The notes beneath the pieces were generated by a model. It had not been told where the DNA came from and did no database searches. It worked only from the letters and a program-made list of their open reading frames with translations. Source: Paracyclopina nana (Eukaryota; Arthropoda; Copepoda; Cyclopoida; Cyclopettidae). Taken from it: DNA of 64,000 nt. The position numbers and the translations under genes were made by a program. The DNA is taken from contig JAGUCH010000002.1 of the NCBI GenBank assembly GCA_019096065.1, positions 12,784,501 to 12,848,500 of the forward strand. The letters are read 5' to 3'. The number at the start of each line of letters is the position of its first letter. Position 1 is the first letter of the stretch. Shown piece after piece: positions 10,512 through 20,500 of this stretch.

Positions 10512-13500
10512 ATGGGACGGCATCACTTTGCAAAAGACTACAAGGTCTCAGTGGGCCCGCAAGGCCAACGGAGAACTTACTATGGTAGTTTAGATGTGCC
10601 AGAAACTTGGCTAATAACCTTTTTTAAACTCGTTATTTTCAGACCACGACAATGACAGAGATCAGCAATATTCCCATCCTCCGAGCGGTCGGGGATCAGT
10701 GAATAGGGTATGGAGAAGACCCGACAAAAGAGTTTCGTTCAATGAAAAACGCGGGGGAGCCATTGCTAAAAGAGGAGGGTCGCGAGGTGGCCACGGTGGC
10801 CGACCTCGTTTTGACACGTCTCGCGTCGCTGCTCTCCTTGAAACAGATGAAGATATGCGTGGAGCCCATTCCTCTGGTCAAGCAGGAAGAGCACGACCAG
10901 CAACGTAAGATAAAGTACCACGTTTCCTTTTTTGAGTTAGCATCTCAATAATTTACAAGGAGAAGCATACGAGGCAAGTTCCGCGGGGGCAGAAGTGGAG
11001 GAATGGATCGAAATAGATTCGTGAAATTAGCACCACTCTCCGATGACAACAAGACCAAAATTCAAGAGGCCATGAATAAGAGGTACAATCCAGCCAGCAA
11101 AGCTCTTGATTTGGAAAATTTCGGTGCTGATCAAACTTTCGGTGGCTCATCAAACGCCATTGGAAAGCTGTCTGACGAACGCGTCATGGATTGCGTAGTT
11201 GATACGATTGGACAACATCTGTGTGATCTGGAAGCTGTCAACCTTTCTAACAACAATCTGAGAACCTTACGAGCGTTTGCTAAAACCACCGAAAAGGCAC
11301 CGAACATCAAAATTATTTACCTTGAGCACAATCAGGTTCGTGTGATGTTTTCTTTTCACCGTGGTAGTCAAAACTAACTAAAGCTTCAATGTAGCTTGCT
11401 CATTCGAGAGAGTTGGATTTCCTTACCAAGCTCAACTTGATTGAAATCAAATTGGATGGAAACCCTCTGCTTGGGAATTTCAAGGACGGCTCTCACTACT
11501 CCAGGTACGATTCGAAAATGTTTTCATTATTTTCAGTGACATAACATAAGACTTGCTTTACGAGACCAGTCAGATCTATGGTAGTTGTAACTTCAGGTGC
11601 CATTCAAAGCAGACTTGACTTGGTAACACTCAATTTTTTTCATTGTGATGTCGAGGCACTTCAAATCAGCTACACCTTTACGTAATAACCATAAACAAAT
11701 TTTTAAAAAAGAAAGTATCAAAAAAAAAGAAAAGAAAAGAAAAGAAAAGAAAAGAAAAGAAAAAGAAGCAATTTTAATTTTTTCAAGTATAACGGACCCT
11801 AACCCCTCCATGAAACAAAACTACCTTAATTTAAGCCCAGGAAGTACACATCTTGCAATGCCATAATATGTATTTGTTTGAGAGTAGTTGATTGATCGAA
11901 GAATGAAGAAAATCCAAAAAAAAAGATCCTGACATTCGCAAGAAGAATCCCCTTATGAAGACACTAGATGGTTTATTCATCTAGTTCAACGAATGATGCT
12001 AATGACTGTAATGGCAACGATGATTTATTATCATGTCGTCAAAATGGTTGCATTACGAAGGGCAACACTCTTGCACAGGCTCTTACAGAATATAGGCTCA
12101 TCCTGCCTTGATTCTTTGACGAAGAAATATTTCACAAAAGAACCTTGGATATAAATTACGCAAGGCTCCCTGTAAAAGGGATGGTGAAACTATTTAATAA
12201 TTCAAAAAGCCAAGCAAGATATGTCCAAGGAACAACTAATGATGACGCTTCAAATATGTCTAAATAATTCTGCATCATTGCAGAAATGGATTAGGCTACT
12301 GAAATTCAGAGTCATCAGCTAAGGCTTCAGCCAAGTTACGAAGAAGAAGACGAAAATGTGGATCTTGCAAGATGATAGCAACATCAACTCCCTCCCTTTA
12401 AAAATGCTTTGATGCACTATTGTATTAGTATCCAAATCTTGCTACTATAGAAAGCCCTCCACGTATTTTTTGTTTAATATTTTCAATCTTACAATTTAAG
12501 GAATCTCCCTCCCACACGCAACAAAATAAAAAAGCCCTCCAAACGCTTGATACCCAATAAGGATTATATGGCGTTATCGCAGAGGTGTAGTTAGTTTGCA
12601 TTGCGTGAACGGGAAAATTAATTCTAAATTGGCTGGGAGTAAGTCAAGTCGGCTCAATAATGTGTGCTTTTTTTGTGCGAAGAAAAAAAATCTGGAGCTG
12701 ATTGGTCTCTCGGGCTTTGATCTTGTCACGCATGAGTGTTGAGCTATGATAACCTGTCTTAATTCATTTGTTGCCTACCCGATGATGTTCCAGCGTAATC
12801 CAGAAGAAGTTTAAATCTCTTCGACTTTTGGTAAGCATTGAAAAATGGTTGTCCATATATATTTTTTAATTGGCTATATCTCACCAGGACGGCAAGGAAC
12901 TCCCCAAGCTAATCTCCTTCGAAGAAGATGAGTCTGCGTCTGTTGGGCCAAGAGCCATAGAACTGCCATCAATACCTAAAATGGTGGTGAACGACCAAGT
13001 GGGAGACTTTATCGGCAAATTCCTTGAACAATACTTCAAAGTGTACGACTCTGACAACCGTGAAGCTCTTGCCATGGCTTACCACGAAGAGGCCATGATG
13101 TCCATGTCCGTGTCACTGTTCAAACCACATCAAGACAAGTGTGCTGAGTTCTACATCCCCGAATCGCGAAACTTGAACGTTTTGAGGGAAGAGGGCACAA
13201 AAAGAGACAGGGTGTTGCATCAAAAGAGACTGCAAATTATTGGCTTCTTGGACAAGCTCCCCAAAACAAGGCACGACCTAACGTCGTTTACCCTGGATGT
13301 GCCTTTCGCCACTGAAAGGTTGGTGACTTTTACAGTCTCGGGTGCCTTTAAAGAAAGAGCGGAAAAGGCTTCCCAGCTAGTAAGATACTTCAGTCGAATG
13401 TTTGTCGTTGTTCCTCAGGGAGAGGGGCTGTGTATAGTGAACGATACACTATTCATCACAAATGCTACAAAGGAACAAGTCGTGGTAAGATCATGCCAGG

Positions 13501-13772
13501 TTTAAAAGTTCGCTACCATTTTCTTATAATTTTCACTTGAATTCCTCTAGAAATCCAACTCAATATTCAACTTGGCTGAAATGACAAACATGAACGTCCA
13601 CTGGTCTAAGATGTAAGATTTACATACTTTTTTTGCTTTTCTGGCTGCTCAATTTTCTCATAATTGCAGATGCCTGGAGGGACAAAACTGGGATTTCGAT
13701 AAAGCTGTGCTTGCCTTTAGAGCTGCGGAGCAAGAAGGCAAAATTCCTAAAGAAGCTTACGAGTCCAAATAA
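10512..13772 (+). CDS. NXF-family mRNA export factor without an RNA-recognition (RRM) domain
   Basis: Eight exons: 10512-10584, 10643-10904, 10960-11335, 11395-11504, 12794-12830, 12888-13484, 13551-13612, 13670-13772; all phases agree and give 539 residues. NXF1/TAP carries mRNPs through the nuclear pore. Visible parts are an Arg/Gly-rich N-terminus (to ~125), a leucine-rich repeat region (~140-290, with LSNNNLRTL and KLDGNPLLGNF), an NTF2-like domain (~300-480, with KFLEQYFKVYDSDNREAL, LPKTRHDLTSF and GLCIVNDTLF), and a C-terminal UBA/TAP-C domain (~490-539, CLEGQNWDFDKAVLAF). The RRM that normally precedes the LRRs (~80 residues) is absent: the RGG region passes directly into the pre-LRR linker, and the intron there is only 55 bp. 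It could be an NXF1 or a specialised paralogue like the divergent insect Nxf proteins. Poly(A) signal AATAAA near 13796. Confidence 0.88.
11505..12793 (+). other. 1.3-kb intron of the NXF gene
   Basis: Donor at 11505, acceptor ending at 12793. It is the only long intron of this gene. It holds an AAAAG microsatellite (about 11727-11763) and otherwise AT-rich sequence with no coding signal. The 37-nt exon that follows (12794-12830) is easily missed but encodes the conserved step from LRR to NTF2 domain. Confidence 0.7.
11727..11763 (+). repeat. (AAAAG)n microsatellite
   Basis: A run of AAAAG units inside the long NXF intron. Confidence 0.9.
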
Positions 13773-13996
13773 TATACGCACCTCGTTTTCGGAGAATAAA
13801 TAAAGGAAAAGCAATTACTTATTCAGAGAACTAAGTGACAAAATTAATGTCAGTAATTAACATGAGCTTTTCTTATGTTATAGTAGTATATCGCCTTAAA
13901 AATCTTGGCTCGGCCTTTGTAAACACAGCTAACTTTGCAGTTGGCAGAAGCCAGGGGGGGAAGTAGCAACATACATAAAACTGATAAAAGATTGAA

Positions 13997-14652
13997 ATGC
14001 TTCCATCTGTGTCAAAGAGGATATCCTGGTTGGGTGCTCGTCATGTCGTCCGTTGCTTATCAAGCAGTCCTGATGAGGTCCCAATGGGCCCAAACGATGT
14101 TGTTGCACCTAGAATCAGGAACAGAAATCCAATGAATTTGGAGAAAATGAGAATTGGCTATAAGCCCTCAGGTTTTCTGGTTGACAAGGGCAAAAGAGAC
14201 TATTGGAACGGCTTAACCTTATCAATCAGTGGCCAGCACACAACAGCTGCCATCAAGCATTGGACCGGCCGAAAAGTATGCTCAGCTTCCACCCAAGAAT
14301 GGGCCATTCAGAAATTCCTCTACAGCAACACTGATTTGGCAGCAGTGAAAATAGTGGCTAAAGTCCTAGGTAAATTCAACAATTACTTTTAGTAGCGAAA
14401 TCGCAAGAAATTAATTAAATAAAATTCATTGATTTAGCGCAACGCTGCTTGGAGACTGGAATCACTGAAGTTGAGCTCTTAGTGGACCAAAAATCGACTG
14501 AAAAAGCAAAAATGAAAATGTTCGTCGACTCAATCAAGGAATCGGGCTTGTCATTAAAGGAACCTCACCAATTTGTACCCACCAACCCTTTTCACAGGCT
14601 GGGAAATTACAGCTTCACAACTCGCATTAAACCTTGGGAAGTGGTGGAATAA
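13997..14652 (+). CDS. MRPL18: Mitochondrial large-subunit ribosomal protein uL18m
   Basis: Two exons (13997-14369, 14438-14652) encode 195 residues. uL18m binds 5S rRNA, or its structural replacement, in the mitoribosome central protuberance. The N-terminus is a basic mitochondrial presequence (MLPSVSKRISWLGARHVVR). The core has the family motif NRNPMNLEKM, then SASTQEWAIQKFLYS and, across the intron, VLAQRCLETGITEVE. It follows the NXF gene on the same strand by 224 bp. A strong splice acceptor (CTAACTTTGCAG, ending at 13940) lies 56 nt before the ATG, so the 5'UTR is spliced in cis or trans. It is convergent with NDUFB7. Confidence 0.9.
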
Positions 14653-14736
14653 AAGGAATCAAATAAGTCTAAATCATTTCGTACTACGAATGGTGAACTA
14701 CGAGTTTTATTGATTTCTTAAGCATGAATTCCATGA

Positions 14737-15249
14737 TTATTCGACTTCCATAGCCTGTTGCTGGTCTATTTTCTTTTGACGAATGCGCAATCGACGCTCT
14801 CGTTCCCATTCACGCACACGTAGCTCTTGACTGCAAAGAAGAGTTAGTAAGAATGAGCTTAAATGTTTCATCGATGGTACACTCACTCTTGGAATTGGCA
14901 GTGTGCAAGCGCGTGCTTTTCGTGGTGACAGTTCCACAAGTATGGGTAGTTCTCGCCGCGACATTTCATGTAGCTTATGAAAAACTGGCCACAAAAGTCC
15001 CTTTTAGAAGGGTGCAACCTCAACGCTTCAGCTTCAGCTTCCGTATATTCTCTCACTACGAAACAGGAGACATGGATTAGCAAGGCATTTCAGACATTTC
15101 ATATGCTCTTTACCTCTTTGCTTGCGCTGGTAGTCGAAGCCAAGATGGGGATCAAACGTGGAATCCTCCAAAGTCTTGGGAGTCGAGTCAGGCTCCTTGA
15201 CATGTAGATAAGGGTTAATGGTGTGCTCCAAAGTGAGAGTGTTCCCCAT
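14737..15249 (-). CDS. NDUFB7: NADH dehydrogenase 1 beta subcomplex subunit 7 (complex I B18)
   Basis: Three exons on the minus strand (15249-15114, 15055-14887, 14830-14737) give 132 residues. NDUFB7 is a small accessory subunit of mitochondrial complex I on the intermembrane-space side, held by twin CX9C disulphides. The first Cys pair (DFCGQFFISYMKC) and the second (CHHEKHALAHC) have the expected spacing, and RVREWERERRLRIRQKK matches the family's charged C-terminal helix. The start MGN fits the usual N-myristoylated MG start. Introns are 58 and 56 bp. The ATG is 202 nt downstream of the MRPS16 stop on the same strand. Confidence 0.93.
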
Positions 15250-15451
15250 TTTGATAGTTTTCTGATGTAGATCAACTTTTCAAAACATGGCGACTGATGC
15301 CTACGTGCGCAAGCCTCAAAAAGGAAGGTCTGACACTTCTATTCTTTTTTCAATAACGGAATAGCGGAACATGTGACGGAAAAAATAATAACTAAACCTA
15401 CAAGTTAACATGGAGCCGCTATGATTGAAAAGACTTTTTATTCCTCAATTT

Positions 15452-16015
15452 TCAATTTTCTTCACTTTTTGGCTGTGACAGCTCAAATTCTATCTCCTCT
15501 CGATTTCTCCAAGCTGTCTTGTATATGTCTGGACTTTGAGGTAGAAGTCCAGCCAGTCCTAAAATACAGGATACCCGAGAAAATTCCAACTTCTGCAAAT
15601 AAACATATAGAAAAGAACTAACCTAACAGGCTCGCAACATCTTTGTCCACTTTGATGCCTTGTGCTAAATAATAGGTGATCCTCTCCAAGTTAAGGGAAA
15701 CCAGTTTCTCCCCATGCTCGTTTGGTAGGGGATCATACGTCCCTACTTGCTCAATAGGCTCAATATATTTCAGTTTTGGAAATCTCTCCTATTGGAAATT
15801 AGAAAAATGATTTAATATTCAGATTGTTAAATGGCGTCCTGACATACTTTTGTGACTTCTATGTGGTAAAATGGCCTGTTATTACATCCTTTCTTTGCTA
15901 ACCGAATAATTTTTTTCACATCACCCAATGTTTGAGTTCGGCCAGGGCAAGGGATGTATGTAAAGTCCACGCCAATTGGCCACTTGATTCCTCCTCTAAT
16001 TTGCATTCGCACCAT
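15452..16015 (-). CDS. MRPS16: Mitochondrial small-subunit ribosomal protein bS16m
   Basis: Three exons (16015-15848, 15788-15623, 15558-15452) encode 146 residues. bS16m is a structural protein of the mitoribosome small subunit. Family motifs: IIRLAKKGCNNRPFYHIEV at the end of exon 1, then GTYDPLPNEHGEKLVSLNL in exon 2 and GLAGLLPQSPD in exon 3. The ATG at 16015 lies 20 nt after a good splice acceptor (TTGCTTTGCAG), so the 5'UTR is spliced. About 37 residues precede the conserved core and may include a mitochondrial targeting sequence. The gene is upstream of NDUFB7 on the same strand and head-to-head with TM2D3. Confidence 0.92.
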
Positions 16016-16643
16016 TTTCTTTATTTTTGAAGTATCTGCAAAGCAATATTTATTTATCAATGCAATTTTGCAAAGAATGGATCGAGAGAGTAAGTCTCAG
16101 TTTTGTTCCCCAATAGGACACAATGAAGAATTTTAAGGCTACAATCATTATATACACTTTCATATTTTTTTACTAGTTTGATAAATCAAATTTGCTTTTC
16201 GCTTTTCCCCTTAAAAATGTCCCTTTTTTCTTTAATTAAAGCTAGATATTTTTCATGTGATTATATCGTATTTTCATATAAAAAATAGCTTTTTTATATT
16301 AGCTTGACTCAGTTCTTCGAGCTTGTAAAACGACTTTCTGAGAAAATAACAGTGTGTGAGAATTAAACGTCAAATGAGAGGGGGTCATGATTTAGGACCT
16401 TTCCATGTGCTGGTACAAAAAACAAATCTCAAAAACGGTTTTTGGTGGTACAAAAAATTGGTCTTGGTCAAGTAGCAAAAAAAAGTAAACAGTCAGTACG
16501 CAAAAAGTAAACAAAAACGTAAATAAACAATGAAAACGGTCTTGCAAAAACGGTTTTGCGTGGTACATTTTTTTGTACCTCAAAACCAAAAGTGAGCACA
16601 TGGAAAGGACCTTAATTGCTTTTGCTGTGGTAAATGCTGAAAA
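16016..16643. promoter_or_regulatory. Divergent region between MRPS16 (-) and TM2D3 (+)
   Basis: 628 bp with the upstream sequences of both genes. Positions 16397-16460 and 16545-16612 form an imperfect inverted repeat: the left arm starts GGACCTTTCCATGTGC and the right arm ends GCACATGGAAAGGACC, each followed inward by copies of AAAACGGTTTT and TGGTACA. This looks like a small foldback (MITE-like) element. Confidence 0.55.
16397..16612. repeat. Foldback (MITE-like) element
   Basis: Terminal 16-bp inverted repeats GGACCTTTCCATGTGC / GCACATGGAAAGGACC enclose further inverted matches (AAAAACGGTTTTT with TGGTACAAAAAA). No coding capacity. Confidence 0.65.
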
Positions 16644-17435
16644 ATGAGTGTGGTTCGCGCAGTCATTTTGTCAGTTGCTCTGGTCAACTTTCTTGCTACT
16701 ATCAGTGATGGTAATGTGAGCGATAAAAGTGACAGCAACGGTGAACCCGACACTAAAGAAGCTGTTCAAGAGCAGGCACCATCAACTCCAATCAAAGTAT
16801 CCGAAAAATATCCTTGCTCTGATCCCACTTATGACCGATGCCCGTCCGGCTTAGAGTGTGAAAAACTCGGAACAGAGTGCGTCAGTTGCCAATGCAGTCT
16901 TGATTGTCGGTACGGCTCAAACGAAATGGCCGACTGTGAAGTGCCACAAAAAATTAACTGCACAGGACCAAGAACTTTCCAGCGAAAGTTTGTCTGTCAA
17001 TATTGCTACCAAAGTGATCCAGCGCATCATAGCTGCGAAGAGAATATAAACTGTGATTCAGTCGCTGACCCGCAAAGGAGGTCGTTCACGTCAAATTGCA
17101 CAGTGGACTCTTCGCTGATATGCCTTGGCCGGCGTCATTTTCACAAACAGAAACCGTGCAATTGGACTGGTGGGCATAAATGGACCACAGCTTTAGTTCT
17201 TAGCATAACGTTGGGTGGATTTGGCGCTGACAGGTCATAAATCAACAATACTGACTCAACTTATTGATTTTAATAGTAAAATTTGGTTTTTGTTTGTAGG
17301 TTCTATCTAGGCCATTGGCAAGAAGGCATTGGAAAACTGTTCAGTTTTGGTGGTTTAGGCGTGTGGACTCTCGTCGACGTTGTCATGATCGGTATTAGAT
17401 ATATTGGACCGGCCGATGGATCGCTCTATATTTGA
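16644..17435 (+). CDS. TM2D3: TM2 domain-containing protein 3 (almondex)
   Basis: Two exons (16644-17233, 17300-17435) give 241 residues. Almondex is a membrane protein needed for Notch signalling in flies and linked to amyloid handling in mammals. It has an N-terminal signal peptide (~1-23), a short acidic linker, and a cysteine-rich extracellular region (CPSGLECEKLGTECVSC, CRYGSNEMADCEV, SNCTVDSSLICLG). The C-terminal TM2 domain has two membrane helices: CNWTGGHKW, then SITLGGFGADRFYLGHW spanning the intron, with the DRF motif, and ending GPADGSLYI as in orthologues. It is convergent with LDHD (110 bp). Confidence 0.95.
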
Positions 17436-17545
17436 CTGCTTTCAAAATAAATAGCAGGTTTTTCCAAAAAAAAATTTAATTTTCATGTTAGCATTTCCTC
17501 AGTCTTCATAATGATTGCTACGATTTCCTCTTCCTTTGAGAAAGT

Positions 17546-20500
17546 CTACGCCTTGGGCTTCAACACTTTTCCAGGGTTGAGAATTCCCTTGGGATCGAAA
17601 GCCTGCTTTATGCTCCACATTACATCAATACCAACCTGCCCGAACATTTCTTCAAGCATGCGCCTTTTGCCAGTACCAATACCATGCTCGCCTGTGCAGG
17701 TGCCACCCAACTCCATAGCCCTGTGGCCCATGGCAAGAGACACTTTTTTGCAAGCAGCATACTCCTCAGGCTTGTCAGGGTCGAAAAGGAGGAGTGAATG
17801 GAAATTGCCATCTCCCACATGGCCAAAAAGTGGGGCTGCAAATCAAAGCGATGATTTTATGCAGCTGAGTAAAATATCAATAAAGGCTTACCCGTGAGTC
17901 CAGCAGCATCAATGTCTTCTCTGGTTTTCAAAAGCATTTCTGGCAACTTTGAGATTGGCACACAGGCGTCAGTGGTTACAGAGCGGCAACCAGCCCTCAT
18001 GTTGATACCAGCGTAATACAATTTGTGCCTTGCTGTCCAGAGCCTGTTGCGATCCTCCTGCTGAATGGCGAATTCAAAATCAGATCCTCCATAGTCCTTG
18101 GCAATGTCATTCACGGTCGAAGTTTGGTATTCGAGGCCAGCTTCAGAGCTGTGGAACTCGAGGAAAAGAGTGGGCTTTTCAGCCAGAGTGAGATTACTGT
18201 ACGAGTTGCAAGCTCTGACTGCAATCTCATCCAAAAGCTCAAGTCGTGCCATTGGCATTGAGCACTGGAGTGTGGTGACAACTGTGTCAACGGCTGACTT
18301 GATGTCAGGGAAGTTGACCACAGCAGCAGCAATTGCTTCTGGTTGAGCATGCAACTTTATGGTAGCCCTTGTGATGATGCCCAGAGTCCCCTCACTTCCA
18401 ACCATGATGTTGGTAAGGTTATAGCCAGCAGAGGACTTCTTAGGCCTCTTGCCTTTGCCTCCAGTGTGCAAGATTCTTCCATCGGCCAAGACAACCTCCA
18501 AATTCATGCAATTCTCCTTGATTGTGCCATACCTGACAGCATTCGTACCAGAGGCTCCAGTGGCACACATGCCACAAATGGAAGCATTTGCTCCGGGATC
18601 AACAGGAAACCAAAGGCCATCATCCTTCACAAAGTGATTGAGAGCTTCTCTAGTCACACCGGGTTGGACAACCACGTCGAAATCTTCGGGATGGTAATCA
18701 GTGATGGCTGTCATTTTTTGTAAGTCAATGCAAATTCCACCATAGAGTGCTGAAATTCCAGCCTCAAGACCGGTTCCAGTACCATGTGGTACAATGGGAA
18801 TGTTTTTCTCATAGCAGTATTTGCAAATCTGTAAAGATATGAGACACTAGCATACCAAAATGATAAAACAGGACATGAAACTCTCACTTTTTTAAAAAAC
18901 CTAGCTGCAATCTAAATGTCAGAGAAAACCTAACCTAGACTTCGTCAACCACCCCTAAACCTATATATTTTCTGAAAGCTTATTTCCCAAGGGTTCGTTG
19001 GGTGGCATTTTATCGTTTTACCCCTAAGTAAAACGAGAGATTGACTGCAAAAATAAAGCGCATTATTTCACACCTAAGCGCGAACATTTATCGTTTTCTC
19101 GATTTATCGCTTTATCTCTTGACACCAGGCCGTAACAGGATTTTTAAAAGTCCAGGAGTTAGACACAGTGCATTCTTTTTTAATAATTTGATAGCTGCAA
19201 TCTAAATGTCAGAGAAAACCTAACCTAGACTTCGTCAACCACCCCTAAACCTATATATTTTCTGAAAGCTTATTTCCCAAGGGTTCGTTGGGTGGTAGTT
19301 TTAAAATCCTGGCCTATCCCTCCTCATAACAAAAAATCTTCTCTAGCTCTCTTCGGCGTGCTTATTTTGCTGAAGAGAGCTCCAAACACCCCTCATAAAA
19401 TCAAAAGGGCTAACTTTTTTTATTTCATAAGCAAATCGCTAGAATGCGAATGGTCAGGAAAGGATTTTCAATTTGTAGGCCTCTTGCCTTTGTAGGGTGA
19501 TAAGAATAATTCCATTTTATCGTTTTACCCCTAAGTAAAACGAGAGATTGACTGCAAAAATAAAGCGCATTATTTCACACCTAAGCGCGAACATTTATCG
19601 TTTTCTCGATTTATCGCTTTATCTCTTGACACCAGGCCGTAACAGGATTTTTAAAAGTCCAGGAGTTAGACACAGTGCATTCTTTTTTAAAGCAGAAGAC
19701 CGGAAAGACTAGATGTACATGTCCACATTTGCATTGTGGACAGCAAGGGTCGAGCACGTTTTCATAAAGTAGGCTCACACTTAGGGCATAATGACTCCGA
19801 TTCTTTATAAAAAATAAGAAGCTATAAAAATCAGTTGAAAAAAAGTTTTAGCAATTTTTCTGGTGAGTTCAGGTATGGTTTCCCAAACATTTGTACTAAT
19901 AGATCACATTGTATTCTAGATCTTCTAGTAACTCATAATAATAAGCAAACTTTCAATATTTAAAAAATGGCTGCATCCTTGCATCCATCAGTCACTGTGC
20001 GAGAAAATGAGCTGTCATCTCGTTATCTTAAAACCAAATTAGACCAATCAAACAGCAGAATGACATGCTTTTACTTCATCAGCCAAGTTAAAGTGTTGTT
20101 TATTGGTGCACACCTGTATTTTAGCAACCTTGTATTGCGCACTATTCAGCTATTGTCTCAATTACTAAGAATGCTAAGAAGCTCAATACAGAATAATCCG
20201 CCATTGCAGTAAGAAGTCATTTTCTTAGACTTTGGCCTCTGCGGCCTTTATTCAGGAGCTTTAGTGAGAGTATAGACTCGTGAGTACAGGCCTCAACCCT
20301 CGGGATCTATCCAGGCCAAGTAGCCCCCGTGATTTCGGCCCTATCTTGTCTTGTCATCGGCCTCGACCTCGGCCTCAGCCCTGACCTCGGCCTCAGCCCT
20401 GACCTCGACCTCGGCCTCGACATCGACCTGTAGACAAGGTAGTATTCATTCAGGTCATCACCAAATACGTGGCGCAACCAACGGTGGGGCCGGTACCCGC

